DNA of 64,000 bases, taken from Paenibacillus sp. sptzw28. Its GTDB lineage: Bacteria > Bacillota > Bacilli > Paenibacillales > Paenibacillaceae. The translations under genes were made by a program, and so were the position numbers. How positions within the stretch are numbered: position 1 is the first letter of the stretch; every line of letters begins with the position of its first letter. Below, in pieces: positions 1 to 9,544 of the stretch. Below the pieces are notes generated by a model, which was given only the letters and a program-made list of their open reading frames with translations, was not told where the DNA came from and did not search any database. The stretch spans positions 100,001 through 164,000 of the forward strand of contig NZ_CP080545.1 in NCBI RefSeq assembly GCF_019550795.1, read 5' to 3'.

Positions 1-1524
1 AACAGTATTGTCAACCGCCGATACCGGCTCGCCGTCAACGAGCCAGGCATGAACGGTAATACGCGCTTCCTTGACACGCTGCAAAATTTCGCTCCATTTC
101 ATTCGCACCTGCCCGGTTGCTTGACTCTCTGCGGCTGCAAGGAACGGCTCCAGCTTCACGGAAGCCCGGGCGATTCCCCCTGCAGAGGAAGCAGCGGCGC
201 TGCGGTTGCCAAAGCCTGCGCTTCGGCTGCTCCGCGACGCTGCTCCTTCGGAGGCGGCAGCGGCCGTTTCCCCGCTGGAAGGCTGAACGCCAGAACGAAG
301 CATCTGCTCCAGCTTCCGCTCAAGCGATTCTACACGCTGCTGCAGCCTCGCCACTTCCGCCGGAGAAGCACCGCTTGAAGACGATGCAGCGCCGGTCTCG
401 GCCGTACTCCGTTCGGCTGCCGCCAGGCCCGAGCCGGACTCCGGTAATGTGCAAATTTTCATAAGAGCGACTTCGAAAATCGTTTGAGGCAAAGAGGCAT
501 GTCGTATTTCCGCTTGGTACTGGTTCAATACGTCAATCATGCGAAACAGACGCTCCGCGCTGAATGATTCCGCCACCGAACGGTACTGTTCCTGATCCAC
601 GATACGTTCGGTCGAGGTGCGGCCATTGGGCGCCAGCTTGATCACGAGCAGGTCCCGAAAATAGTATACTAAATTTTCGAGACACTTGTCCGCGCTTTTG
701 CCCGCCTGCATAAGCCCTTCCACGAGCGGCAAGATAGCGCCTGCATCACGGCTCCGAACAGCCTCTGCCAACTGCGCGAACTGTTCTACAGCAAGCCCGC
801 CGGTGACGTCTACAGCATCCGCGAGCGTAATTCGTCCGCCTCCGTAGGCTGAAACCTGCTCAAGCAAACTAATCGCATCCCGCATCCCGCCGTCGGAGAG
901 ACGCGCGATATACGCAAGTGCATCATCCTCCGCTTGGATACCTTCTTGCTCGCAGATTTGACGCAGCCGCTCGGTCTGCTCAGGAAGAGACACCTGGCGG
1001 AAATCAAAACGCTGGCAGCGTGAAATGATTGTTGCCGGCAGTTTGTGCGGTTCTGTTGTCGCCAATATGAATATGACGTGGCCAGGCGGTTCCTCGAGTG
1101 TCTTTAATAACGCATTAAACGCTTCTGAGGTTAGCATGTGTACTTCGTCAATGATATACACTTTATTGCGGACTTCGGAAGGGGCATAACGAACCTTGTC
1201 CCGGATGTCACGAATCTCGTCGATGCCGCGATTGGATGCCGCATCAATCTCAACAACATCCATTACTGTTCCGGCGGTTATTCCGCGGCAGGCGTTGCAT
1301 TCGTTGCATGGCTCCGGAGCCGGACCTCGCTCGCAGTTGATCGCCTTCGCCAACACTTTGGCCGCAGTCGTCTTACCTGTTCCGCGCGGACCGTTGAACA
1401 AATAGGCATGAGAAACACGCTGCTCGCGAATTGCATTTTGCAGCGTCTGGATTATATGCTGTTGGCCGACCATGTCCCGGAACGTCTGCGGACGCCAGGC
1501 GCGGTATAAAGCGATATGTGTCAC
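1..1524 (-). CDS. dnaX: DNA polymerase III subunit gamma/tau, 5' part (runs off the window)
   Basis: Clamp-loader ATPase of the replicative polymerase. The visible 508 codons start at a GTG (1522-1524) behind AAAGGAA. Seen in order: Walker A GPRGTGKT (about residues 45-52), a four-cysteine zinc module (C64, C73, C76, C79), Walker B DEVH (126-129) and the sensor-1 stretch ISRCQRFDF. A Ser/Ala-rich linker then leads towards the tau-specific C-terminus, which is cut off at base 1. The family continues with ebfC and recR downstream, outside the window. Transcribed in the same direction as the SRP RNA gene, as in Bacillus, but with a kinase gene in between. Confidence 0.96.
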   Translation of the reverse strand, partial: MTHIALYRAWRPQTFRDMVGQQHIIQTLQNAIREQRVSHAYLFNGPRGTGKTTAAKVLAKAINCERGPAPEPCNECNACRGITAGTVMDVVEIDAASNRGIDEIRDIRDKVRYAPSEVRNKVYIIDEVHMLTSEAFNALLKTLEEPPGHVIFILATTEPHKLPATIISRCQRFDFRQVSLPEQTERLRQICEQEGIQAEDDALAYIARLSDGGMRDAISLLEQVSAYGGGRITLADAVDVTGGLAVEQFAQLAEAVRSRDAGAILPLVEGLMQAGKSADKCLENLVYYFRDLLVIKLAPNGRTSTERIVDQEQYRSVAESFSAERLFRMIDVLNQYQAEIRHASLPQTIFEVALMKICTLPESGSGLAAAERSTAETGAASSSSGASPAEVARLQQRVESLERKLEQMLRSGVQPSSGETAAAASEGAASRSSRSAGFGNRSAAASSAGGIARASVKLEPFLAAAESQATGQVRMKWSEILQRVKEARITVHAWLVDGEPVSAVDNTV

Positions 1525-1645
1525 GCGAACCGTTCCTTTCGGCTCTATTTACGGGCATACTGCCCGATTATCTTATTATACACGAAGGCGCGGGCAAGTT
1601 AAAACGGCATTACGCGGTCTTTTTTACGCTTTTATCAGACCCGCC

Positions 1646-3094
1646 TCAGAAAGGCAGCACAATGGTAAACAGCGCGCCCTTTTCATTTGATGCTGCTCTG
1701 ACGAACCCCCCGAAATCGTGAAGAATCCGTTGACAAACCGAAAGCCCAAGCCCCGTCCCGTTCTGCTTCGTCGTTACGAAGGGGTCAAAAATGTTGTCCA
1801 GCATATGTACCGGGATACCCGGACCAGTATCTTGAATGTCAATCACAAGCCGCTTTGCCCCGGCATCCACTTCCATACGGCCACTTACCGTTAAAGTCCC
1901 TCCATTCGTCATGGCCTCAATTCCATTTTTACAAATATTCAAAAACACCTGCTTCAGCATCTCGCGGTCAGCCATCACGCGCGGCCATTGCCCCTCCGCG
2001 TCCAAGTGCACCGATACGCCATGCAGCAGGGCTTCGCTGGAAATCATAGGCATAATTTCGCGCAGTACGGCTTCCATATCAATTCTTTCATTTACGACAT
2101 GCCTTGGCTTGCTTAGCATGAGAAACTCACTGACAAGATCGTTTATCCTATCAAGCTCCGTCAGCATAATATTCGTATATTCAACTTCTTTGTGCATGCC
2201 GCTTTCGGTTAACGTCTTACGGAACATTTGTAAAAAACCGCGAATCGCGGTAAGGGGGTTGCGAATTTCATGCGCTGCTCCCGCCGCAACCTGACCGATC
2301 ATGGCAAGCCGGTCGCTTCGCTGCAGCTGGACCTCGAGCGAACGAAGATTCGTGACGTCTTTAAAAAGAATATAAGCGCCTTCCATCCGCCCCAGCGGAT
2401 TACGAAAGAGGCCGACATCCATAAGCAGTTCAGTCAGTTTATCTTGCTGGAGCCACGTAAGCGGATGATTTCTCACAGGCGGCCCTCCTTCCAGCGCATT
2501 TCGAATAAGCGCAAACTCACTCGGGGCACTGGCAAAAAAACCGGAAAGCGGTTCATTTACAACGTCTGATTTGGTGACACCCAGCAGTTGACAGGCAAGC
2601 GGACTTATCTCGAGTATTCTCATATTCTCCGGATGTAGCAAAATAACGCCGATGTGATCATCCGCGAGCATCGTTTCCCCGAACCGCGTAATCAGGTTTC
2701 CCTCCTGTATCGGTTCTTGATCGTATAGGAGCAGCAGATAGAGCGCACCTTGATCGGTTTCTGCAAAGAGCTGTATCACATGAACGAAAGCGGCCGTTCC
2801 ATCGGCCTTTTTCAAATGGACTGTTGCGGGTATGGTCATCCGTTGATTAAAGATGCCGGGAATATTAGTGTCAGGCTGCAAATTTAAGAACTCGATGTCC
2901 ATTATCGTATTGAGTTTTCGCTGAAAAACCGCAGAGGCAGCATAACCGGTTTCTTTTAAAAACTGGGAATTGCAATGAATCATAGTTCCCTGTTCATCAA
3001 CTGCAACAGCCATTGTTCGCGGTAACCGATTGGTATATTCACCCAGCGCCTCCAAGGTGAGACATATAAATGGCGCAGGTGGGATTTCGTACAT
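1646..3094 (-). CDS. PAS-domain sensor histidine kinase (sporulation-kinase type), soluble
   Basis: A 482-residue histidine kinase without membrane segments. Two PAS-like regions occupy about residues 20-130 and 140-250. They are followed by the phosphoacceptor helix AAHEIRNPLTAIRG (H275) and a GHKL ATPase domain with the N box NICKNGIEAM and the G boxes DTGPGIP and TGLGLSVC. The kinase core closely resembles that of the large membrane kinase at 60125-62440, and both look like kinases that feed Spo0F, which lies at 10.6 kb. Start ATG follows AGGGGG. It sits between dnaX and the SRP RNA gene, an extra gene compared with Bacillus order. Signal and partner are not visible. Confidence 0.88.
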   Translation of the reverse strand: MYEIPPAPFICLTLEALGEYTNRLPRTMAVAVDEQGTMIHCNSQFLKETGYAASAVFQRKLNTIMDIEFLNLQPDTNIPGIFNQRMTIPATVHLKKADGTAAFVHVIQLFAETDQGALYLLLLYDQEPIQEGNLITRFGETMLADDHIGVILLHPENMRILEISPLACQLLGVTKSDVVNEPLSGFFASAPSEFALIRNALEGGPPVRNHPLTWLQQDKLTELLMDVGLFRNPLGRMEGAYILFKDVTNLRSLEVQLQRSDRLAMIGQVAAGAAHEIRNPLTAIRGFLQMFRKTLTESGMHKEVEYTNIMLTELDRINDLVSEFLMLSKPRHVVNERIDMEAVLREIMPMISSEALLHGVSVHLDAEGQWPRVMADREMLKQVFLNICKNGIEAMTNGGTLTVSGRMEVDAGAKRLVIDIQDTGPGIPVHMLDNIFDPFVTTKQNGTGLGLSVCQRILHDFGGFVRAASNEKGALFTIVLPF

Positions 3095-3224
3095 GTTTAT
3101 CCCCCTTTTTGTGCTCTGTTATGATTTCACTCGTCTCAAATTTAACAATAAAAAAACACCCTCGCAAGCCCACTAAGAGTCTTGTTTTGGATGTTGTTGG
3201 TTAGCCGATGATTCGTTTATCATC

Positions 3225-3500
3225 AAAAGTATACCGCGCACCTGTCTTCGATACATACGACCCGGGCGGCCATTTTAATCCAAGCTCGGGCCCGGCACTC
3301 CTCCGGCACATGAACGTACCCGCTTACGGCTGCTTCCTTCCGGACCTGACCGGGTTCACAGGCGTCCATTGCGGAGGACCAAACCGTCAACACTGTTCAT
3401 AAAAACCAGCCCCGCATCGGCATGACCTCAGACAGGAATTCAACCTCGCTACAGCGGATTGCGAGTTACAGGGCACCGCTACCTCCCCGTCTAGCACGGC
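3225..3500 (-). ncRNA. scr: Signal recognition particle RNA, long form with Alu domain (scRNA)
   Basis: RNA scaffold of SRP, which targets nascent membrane proteins with Ffh. The minus strand carries the conserved helix-8 core GGTCAGGTCCGGAAGGAAGC near 3330-3352. The 5' half contains CTGTAACTCGCAATCCGCT, which matches the Alu part of Bacillus scRNA. The length from the inferred start near 3500 to about 3225 is roughly 275 nt, the Bacillus long-form size. The 3' end is approximate. Confidence 0.93.
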
Positions 3501-3507
3501 AGAACTA

Positions 3508-3536
3508 AGTATAACGCGTTCTGCCTCAAAGTGCAA
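3508..3536 (-). promoter_or_regulatory. Sigma-A promoter of the SRP RNA gene
   Basis: Minus-strand -35 TTGCAC (3531-3536), a 17-bp spacer and -10 TATACT (3508-3513). A start near base 3500 fits the 5' end of the SRP RNA. No ribosome site or reading frame follows. Confidence 0.85.
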
Positions 3537-3604
3537 CCGCCAAGGACAAGTTATGCCGCTGAAGCATTGCGGATGATACGCAAGCACATTCCAGCCTGCA
3601 ATAA

Positions 3605-4006
3605 TTACCGCGCCGTCTTCACATGGACAGTGTAGCGCGGCATGTTTGAACTGAGAACTGTAAACACCGTCTCCCTCAGTTGCACCTCATCCACACCCGG
3701 TGCCGGCGTCAACGTCACGTATAGGTTCGGCCCCCGAAATTTTAAATTGTATTTCTCGAATCCCCCAACCTCTTTAAGCTTCCTTTCCACAAACTCCCCG
3801 TCAAGGCCGTAGTTAAGGAAAGATCCGTTACGGTTAGGAATACGGGGGTTGCTGTTCGAGATCCCCATATAGCCGTCCTGGCCGTACGATTTGGCATTCA
3901 TGTTGTTGCTGCTGTCCCTGGTGACGCCGCATGCTGAAAGCGCAAGGGGTACAAGGAGTATGAGTGCAGCAAGCGGACGGGCTAAACGCTGAAGCAGTTG
4001 ATCCAT
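3605..4006 (-). CDS. Small secreted lipoprotein, possibly YhcN/YlaJ-like
   Basis: A 133-residue protein. A hydrophobic signal peptide ends in the lipobox LSAC, so it is probably lipid-anchored outside the membrane. The mature part has an Asn/Ser/Gly-rich linker and a small alpha-beta domain containing FVERKLKEVGG. A sporulation lipoprotein of the YhcN/YlaJ group is possible, but I could not confirm that family. The ATG at 4006 was chosen because AGGGAGG precedes it by seven T residues; a longer in-frame opening to 4135 would bury the signal peptide. It follows rpmE. Confidence 0.7.
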   Translation of the reverse strand: MDQLLQRLARPLAALILLVPLALSACGVTRDSSNNMNAKSYGQDGYMGISNSNPRIPNRNGSFLNYGLDGEFVERKLKEVGGFEKYNLKFRGPNLYVTLTPAPGVDEVQLRETVFTVLSSNMPRYTVHVKTAR

Positions 4007-4088
4007 AAAAAAACCTCCCTTTAACCATAGGATGGCTGAGGGAGGTTCTTGTATTCTGCTAATTTTCGGCAGAAAAGGCTTGTTAAAA

Positions 4089-4286
4089 TTAGATACCGTA
4101 TTTCTTTTTGAATTTGTCGACGCGGCCACCGGCATCTAGGAACTTTTGCTTACCCGTAAAGAACGGGTGGCATGCTGAGCAAACCTCTACACGCAGGTTC
4201 TGTTTAATCGAACCGGATTCGAAGCTGTTTCCGCAAGCGCAAGTTACCGTAGCTGTATGGTATGTCGGATGAATTCCTTGTTTCAT
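4089..4286 (-). CDS. rpmE: 50S ribosomal protein L31, zinc-binding form
   Basis: 65 residues, full length for L31. The C16-x-C18 and C36-x-x-C39 pairs make this the zinc-containing type, which serves as a zinc store in Bacillus. Start ATG at 4286 follows AGAGGTGA. It lies downstream of rho as in Bacillus, but two genes (a radical-SAM protein and azoR) and two terminators separate them here, so it probably has its own promoter. Confidence 0.96.
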   Translation of the reverse strand: MKQGIHPTYHTATVTCACGNSFESGSIKQNLRVEVCSACHPFFTGKQKFLDAGGRVDKFKKKYGI

Positions 4287-4381
4287 CGCGTTCACCTCTT
4301 TCTGCCCTGAGTCAACAGGCGGACCCAGAGTTAAAATACACACTTTCAACATTATAGCATGTCACGCTAGAGTGGCGCAAT

Positions 4382-4418
4382 CATTAAGAAAAGAATCCCC
4401 TCGTGTGAGGGGATTCTT
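4382..4418 (-). terminator. Intrinsic terminator after azoR
   Basis: Perfect 12-bp stem (4391-4402 with 4407-4418), a 4-base loop, and a T-rich tail on the minus strand. Confidence 0.85.
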
Positions 4419-4429
4419 GTACAAGCTTT

Positions 4430-5065
4430 TTAGAAGCTCTTCGCCAATTCGCGTGCTTGTTGGATTGCTTTTTCTTTAATGGCCGGTGCTTGATCAGGTG
4501 TTGCAGCAACGCCTTCGATGAAGATACCTTCGAAGGAAGGTACGCCGAAAAATTGCATGATTGCTTTGAGGTACCGATGTCCCTGTTCGAAATCCTGCGC
4601 CGGACCTTGCGAATATACGCCGCCTGACGCTTGGATGTGAAGCGCTTTTTTGTCTGTCAACAAGCCTACCGGACCCTGTTCCGAATACTTGAATGTTTTA
4701 CCTGCGATGGATACGGCATCGATGTAAGCTTTCAAAACCGGAGGGAATGAGAAGTTCCACATCGGATTTACGAAAATGTATTTGTCCGCAGCAACGAATT
4801 GATCAACGATTTCACCAAGACGAGTGACTTTAGACTGTTCGCCTGCGCTCAGTTGATCAAAAGAAGAGCCGCTTCTGAGTTTACCCCAGCCGGAAAAAAC
4901 TTCGTTGTCGATTTGGGGGATATGCAAATTGTACAGGTCCAAATGAATAACTTCATCGGACGGATTCGCCGAACGGTAAGCCTCAACAAACTCCGAGCCG
5001 ACAGCCAGGCTGTAGGAATTGCTGCTGTCGAGAGGGTGAGCGGTTACGTACAATACAGTTGCCAC
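4430..5065 (-). CDS. azoR: FMN-dependent NADH-azoreductase / quinone reductase
   Basis: A 211-residue flavodoxin-fold enzyme that reduces quinones and azo compounds with NADH. Seen: the N-terminal [15 protein letters not shown] phosphate-binding loop, the [20 protein letters not shown]-binding motif typical of AzoR, and ASGGVYS near the flavin. Start taken as GTG (5063-5065), which has AAGGAGAG in front; the in-frame ATG further upstream has none. Monocistronic, between its own promoter and a strong terminator. A TACT-N7-AGTA element overlaps the -35 box, which suggests control by a YodB-like DUF24/HxlR thiol-quinone sensor; no such regulator gene lies in the window. Confidence 0.92.
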   Translation of the reverse strand: MATVLYVTAHPLDSSNSYSLAVGSEFVEAYRSANPSDEVIHLDLYNLHIPQIDNEVFSGWGKLRSGSSFDQLSAGEQSKVTRLGEIVDQFVAADKYIFVNPMWNFSFPPVLKAYIDAVSIAGKTFKYSEQGPVGLLTDKKALHIQASGGVYSQGPAQDFEQGHRYLKAIMQFFGVPSFEGIFIEGVAATPDQAPAIKEKAIQQARELAKSF

Positions 5066-5111
5066 TTTAGAATCTCTCCTTATTAAATTAAATTTGTTAT
5101 TATTCATTAAT

Positions 5112-5144
5112 ATATTATTTTAACATACTTACTTTTGTCAAGTA
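5112..5144 (-). promoter_or_regulatory. azoR promoter with YodB-type operator
   Basis: Minus -35 TTGACA (5136-5141), 18-bp spacer, -10 TAATAT (5112-5117). The inverted repeat TACT-N7-AGTA (5130-5144) covers the -35 box. In B. subtilis the quinone-responsive repressor YodB binds TACT-N7-AGTA at azoR1, so a repressor of that type is inferred. Confidence 0.68.
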
Positions 5145-5263
5145 CCTTTCTCAATATATTGTTACTTTGAAGAGCGCAGTTTTGCGTCGGCTTCTTAGAT
5201 TTTCACCTTTACTCGGCGGATATACATTGAGACAGATTGCCAAATGGCTAGAGATGAGAACGG

Positions 5264-5305
5264 TAAAAGGCGAGCCGCGCTTTTGAAATATGCGCAACTC
5301 GCCTT
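5264..5305 (-). terminator. Hairpin after the radical-SAM gene
   Basis: Stem AAGGCGAG..GCGC (5267-5280) pairs with GCGC..CTCGCCTT (5292-5305), followed by TTTAC on minus. The T-run is short, so termination strength is uncertain. Confidence 0.55.
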
Positions 5306-5356
5306 GGATTACGTATTGGTTTCCGGGTTCCGAAGCCGTATCGGACCACAAGAATC

Positions 5357-6607
5357 CTACTTGACCGGTGAGGCAGGGACATGGGTATATGAACCGATCT
5401 GCACGTCAGGAAGCTCATCGGCGAAAATTTCCAGCATCTGCTTCATGCCGTAAATTTCACCCTGAGGCTTTGGAATAAGCTCCAGGTAGCTCTCGGGATC
5501 GATGTTTAAATTGCGCATCTGAATGAGACGAAGACCTGTACGCTTGATGAATCCGATCATAGCCTCGATCTCTTCCTCGCGGTCCGTGACACCCGGAAAA
5601 ATCAGATAATTGATTGAGGTGTAAACCCCTTTATCAGCCGCGTAACGCAGCGACCTCTCGACATTCGCAAGGTTGTAGCCTCTAGGTTTGTAGTAGGCAT
5701 TGTAGTGGTCGTCCAGGGCGCTTATGGTGCTTACCCGCATAAGGTTAAGACCGGCATCCACAATAGCGCGGATATGGTCCGTTAGCCCTGCGTTCGTGTT
5801 GATATTGATATATCCGAGCGATGTCTCGCTTCGCACGCGGCGCATCGCATCCACAATGATCTTCGCCTGCGTCGACGGCTCGCCTTCGCAGCCTTGACCG
5901 AAGCTAATAATGGAGTCCGGATGTTTTAAATGTTCGAGCATGATATCGACAACTTCATCAACAGTCGGCTTGAAATCCATTCGCGTTTGCGGGGCAGGGA
6001 AGCCGCTGTCGTCAGGCTGCTCGGAAATACAACCGTAGCATCCCGCGTTACAGGAGAAAGAAACCGGTACGGCTCCCTCCCACCTTTGCAGGAACGTATT
6101 CGATGCCGTTAAACACTCGTAACCGAGTGCGCAATTGGACAGATGCTTGTACAGCCTGTTCTCCGGGTATTTGGCGAGAAGACGCTCTACCTGGAGGTTG
6201 AGCTCATTGCGGTCGCAATTAAGCGGATTCCACCGCTCGGGATCGTCACATTTCTGGGCGGCTACGTAGAACCCGTCATCCTTCCACACAACGGCCGAAT
6301 ATCCGAAAAGAGGCAGCTTTTGGGTTTTATCCGTCTTAACATAGCTTGGAATGCAAAGCCGCGTGAAGCTTTGCGGAAGAAGTGCACCCACTGCTTGAAC
6401 CTCACCCGGAAGCGGCCGGATCTCGCCTGAAGCCGCATGTATTCCGATCGGCCGCGTATAAGGCAGTCCCACAAGGGTTGCACCCTCCGGCAGCGGAATA
6501 AGCTCGTCTTCCATCAGTTCAATAACCATGTCGCCGCTGCGTCCAAGTCCAATCCAATCGGGATGATCGAACAAATTACCATGTTGGTCGGCATATACGA
6601 GATTCAT
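5357..6607 (-). CDS. Radical SAM protein of unknown substrate
   Basis: 416 residues. The [4Fe-4S]/SAM motif appears as CNAGCYGC (C-x3-C-x2-C) after an N-terminal domain of roughly 190 residues with its own cysteines (SNCALGYEC). The later TIM-barrel part carries GQGCEGEP and NTNAG. Start ATG follows AGGAGGACAAC. The gene lies directly downstream of rho on the same strand, 43 bp after its stop, so co-transcription is likely. It is not part of the B. subtilis rho-rpmE block. The substrate cannot be told from sequence; a Cys-rich N-terminus suggests an extra cluster or metal site. Confidence 0.8.
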   Translation of the reverse strand: MNLVYADQHGNLFDHPDWIGLGRSGDMVIELMEDELIPLPEGATLVGLPYTRPIGIHAASGEIRPLPGEVQAVGALLPQSFTRLCIPSYVKTDKTQKLPLFGYSAVVWKDDGFYVAAQKCDDPERWNPLNCDRNELNLQVERLLAKYPENRLYKHLSNCALGYECLTASNTFLQRWEGAVPVSFSCNAGCYGCISEQPDDSGFPAPQTRMDFKPTVDEVVDIMLEHLKHPDSIISFGQGCEGEPSTQAKIIVDAMRRVRSETSLGYININTNAGLTDHIRAIVDAGLNLMRVSTISALDDHYNAYYKPRGYNLANVERSLRYAADKGVYTSINYLIFPGVTDREEEIEAMIGFIKRTGLRLIQMRNLNIDPESYLELIPKPQGEIYGMKQMLEIFADELPDVQIGSYTHVPASPVK

Positions 6608-6649
6608 GTTGTCCTCCTGAAATTCGAAAGCATACGATTATTCCGCATT

Positions 6650-8014
6650 TTAGGAGACAGGGGTCGAGCGCGTCGGACGCCTGCCTGCGTTTAAGTTTGA
6701 GCTTGAGCCCGGGTTTCCGCCGCCATTTGAAGAGCTTTGCGGTCTGGTTTTCTGAGGCTGTGACACTGCCGAGGTGTCCAGCGATGCAAGAAATTCTTCG
6801 TTATTCTTGGTATCAGCCAGCTTCTTCAAAAATCCGTCTACAAATTCCAGTGAATCGTTCATGTTCTTACGAATCGCCCACACTTTGTCCAGCTCTTCCT
6901 TCGTCAGCAGCATCTCTTCACGGCGAGTGCCCGAGCGGCGGATATCGAGTGCAGGGAATATGCGCCGTTCCGCAAGCTTGCGGTCGAGATGCAGCTCCAT
7001 ATTGCCGGTTCCTTTAAATTCCTCATAGATGATATCGTCCATCCGGGAACCCGTCTCAATAAGCGCCGTAGCCAATATCGTCAGGCTTCCGCCTTCTTCC
7101 ACGTTACGGGCAGACCCGAAAAACCGTTTCGGACGGTGAAACGCCGCCGGATCGATACCCCCGCTCAGTGTTCTTCCCGATGCCGGCACTACCAGGTTGT
7201 AAGCGCGGGCAAGACGGGTTATGCTGTCCAGTAAAATCACGACGTCCTTCTTATGTTCCACCAATCGCAGCGCACGTTCTAGGACGAGTTCAGCAACCTT
7301 GATATGATTCTCCGGAAGCTCGTCAAACGTTGATGCAACAACCTCACCTTTAACGGAGCGCGACATATCGGTTACTTCCTCCGGCCGCTCGTCAATAAGA
7401 AGTACAAACAATTCAATTTCGGGATTGTTGGTGGAAATGCTGTTGGCAATCTCTTTCAGCAGCAATGTTTTGCCGGCTTTCGGCGGCGCTACAATAAGAC
7501 CGCGTTGGCCGAGCCCGACAGGAGCAAGCAAATCCATAATACGCGTTGATAATTTGGATTGGGAAATTTCGAGAGCAAGCTTCTTTTCTGGATATAGAGG
7601 AGTAAGGGCTGGAAAATGTAGACGTTCGGCAGCGTGTTCGGGGCTTTCTCCATTGACGGCATTTACCTGCAGCAGACCGAAATAACGTTCGTTTTCCTTC
7701 GGTGGTCTGCATTTGCCTGAGACGAGGTCTCCCGTTCTTAGGTCGAACTTGCGAATTTGTGATGCCGAAATATAAATATCCTCGGTACTTGGCAAATAAT
7801 TGATTGGCCTCAAGAAACCGTATCCTTCGGATAAAATCTCGAGAACGCCCTGCATAAACATAAGGCCGCCTTGTTCGGCCTGCGCACGGAGTATTGCAAA
7901 AATCAATTCTTTCTTCTTCAACTGGCCGTAATAAGGAATCTGAAACTGTTTGGCCAGTTTGTAAAGCTCTGTCAGCTTCATCTCTTCGAGATCCGCGATC
8001 TGAAGATCGGACAT
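6650..8014 (-). CDS. rho: Transcription termination factor Rho, with low-complexity C-terminal tail
   Basis: RNA-dependent hexameric helicase. Seen: the N-terminal [11 protein letters not shown] helix domain, the cold-shock RNA-binding fold with YGFLRP, Walker [15 protein letters not shown], Walker [17 protein letters not shown] and the secondary-site region RTLSGGIDP. At 454 residues it is longer than Bacillus Rho because of a final stretch of about 40 residues rich in Ser, Gly, Asn, Pro and Arg. ATG 8014 was chosen (weak GGTGAT site); an in-frame TTG lies at 8035. Confidence 0.97.
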   Translation of the reverse strand: MSDLQIADLEEMKLTELYKLAKQFQIPYYGQLKKKELIFAILRAQAEQGGLMFMQGVLEILSEGYGFLRPINYLPSTEDIYISASQIRKFDLRTGDLVSGKCRPPKENERYFGLLQVNAVNGESPEHAAERLHFPALTPLYPEKKLALEISQSKLSTRIMDLLAPVGLGQRGLIVAPPKAGKTLLLKEIANSISTNNPEIELFVLLIDERPEEVTDMSRSVKGEVVASTFDELPENHIKVAELVLERALRLVEHKKDVVILLDSITRLARAYNLVVPASGRTLSGGIDPAAFHRPKRFFGSARNVEEGGSLTILATALIETGSRMDDIIYEEFKGTGNMELHLDRKLAERRIFPALDIRRSGTRREEMLLTKEELDKVWAIRKNMNDSLEFVDGFLKKLADTKNNEEFLASLDTSAVSQPQKTRPQSSSNGGGNPGSSSNLNAGRRPTRSTPVS

Positions 8015-8119
8015 GTTATCACCAACTTTTTTCAATGATCATACTTCGTCTGCTTCATCCATCATTGCCGGAATCGACCCAATCTATTCCAGGCCGATTC
8101 ATGACAGTATATCATTCTA

Positions 8120-9379
8120 TTAATCCTGATCGTGGTCCCGCCAAACGTCAGCGCCAAGCATTCGCAGGTTATCCACCAAGTTGTCATAGCCCCGGTCTAT
8201 GTATTCAACCCCGGTAATCTCCGTTATTCCTTCCGGTACGGTGAGCGCTGCGACTACAAGCGCTGCGCCTGCGCGCAAGTCGGCGGCTCGTACTTTGGCG
8301 GCATTGAGCGGTCCCCCCTCGACAATGGCAGAACGGCCTTCAACACGGATATTTGCGCCCATACGCGTCAATTCGGGTACATGCTTAAACCGGTTGCTGT
8401 AAATAAAGTCGCTCAATATGCTGACACCTTTCGCCTGGGTCAGCAGGCTGGTCATCGGGGATTGCAAATCGGTGGCAAAACCGGGGTACACAAGCGCTTT
8501 GACATCAATCGCCTCGTAGCTGGGCTGACCGACAATACGAATCGATTCATCCATCTCGTAAACATGAACGCCCATCTCCTGCAGCTTGGCGGTGACGGCT
8601 TCCATATGCTTCGGTATGACATTATCAATAAGAACGTCGCCGCGCGTTGCTGCAGCGGCAATCATGTATGTGCCTGCCTGAATTCTATCGGGAATAATGG
8701 AGTGTCGGCAGCCGTGCAAGCGGTCGACCCCTTCAATTCGGATCGTCTCCGTTCCGGCTCCTTTGATTTTGGCGCCCATCGCGCTCAGAAGAGTAGCTAC
8801 ATCTATAATTTCAGGCTCTTTTGCCGCGTTTTCGATAACTGTAAAGCCTTTGGCCCGGGAGGCCGCCAGCATAATATTAATTGTCGCACCGACACTGACA
8901 ACATCGAGATATATTTTTGCGCCACGCAGTTCTTTAGCTGTAATTCGCACCGATCCGTGATCATTCGTCACCACGGCACCAAGGGCTTCGAAGCCTTTGA
9001 TATGCTGTTCAATCGGCCTTGGTTCGAAGTTGCATCCTCCTGGCAGACCAATTGTCGCTTCGCCGAAACGACCGAGCATCGCACCCATTAAGTAATAAGA
9101 GGCACGAAGCAGCTTTACTTTTCCATTAGGCATAGGGATCGAGCCCATCCCCGAAGGATCGATTGTAATCGAATCCCCACTTCTAGTTACGGTACCGCCA
9201 AGCTCGCGCAGGATGTCGCTGTATACCGCAACATCGCTGATGAGAGGTAAATTATCCAGTATAACCGTCGACTCCGCCAGAATTGCCGCGGGCAGAAGAG
9301 CGACCGCGCTGTTCTTCGCCCCGCTTATTTGAACGGTGCCGCGCAGCGGTAGTCCGCCGCGTATCATTAATTTTTCCAT
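8120..9379 (-). CDS. murA: UDP-N-acetylglucosamine 1-carboxyvinyltransferase
   Basis: First committed step of peptidoglycan synthesis: transfer of enolpyruvate from PEP to UDP-GlcNAc. Seen: the N-terminal [19 protein letters not shown], the catalytic loop [20 protein letters not shown] with the fosfomycin-target cysteine, and the inside-out barrel repeats. 419 residues from ATG 9379, full length. A GGGAGG lies 12 bases before this ATG and only 3 before another in-frame ATG at 9388, so the start is not settled. Its place between fba and rho corresponds to the second Bacillus murA (murZ). Confidence 0.95.
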   Translation of the reverse strand: MEKLMIRGGLPLRGTVQISGAKNSAVALLPAAILAESTVILDNLPLISDVAVYSDILRELGGTVTRSGDSITIDPSGMGSIPMPNGKVKLLRASYYLMGAMLGRFGEATIGLPGGCNFEPRPIEQHIKGFEALGAVVTNDHGSVRITAKELRGAKIYLDVVSVGATINIMLAASRAKGFTVIENAAKEPEIIDVATLLSAMGAKIKGAGTETIRIEGVDRLHGCRHSIIPDRIQAGTYMIAAAATRGDVLIDNVIPKHMEAVTAKLQEMGVHVYEMDESIRIVGQPSYEAIDVKALVYPGFATDLQSPMTSLLTQAKGVSILSDFIYSNRFKHVPELTRMGANIRVEGRSAIVEGGPLNAAKVRAADLRAGAALVVAALTVPEGITEITGVEYIDRGYDNLVDNLRMLGADVWRDHDQD

Positions 9380-9544
9380 CAGTCTCATTATCCTCCCATT
9401 CGGAAGGGAACAAAGGAAAAACCGCCGCACCCGCTTCGAAGTTTCGGCGCCCAAACTCTTCACCGGTATAAATAAGTAACGGTGAGACGACGACGCCGGC
9501 TTCAAAGAGAGCCTTACATGGCGGTTTATACCTTGCTCCGGTAG

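Noticed and set aside
8132..9091. 319-codon plus-strand frame across murA
   Set aside because: Antisense shadow of murA; no recognisable protein family.
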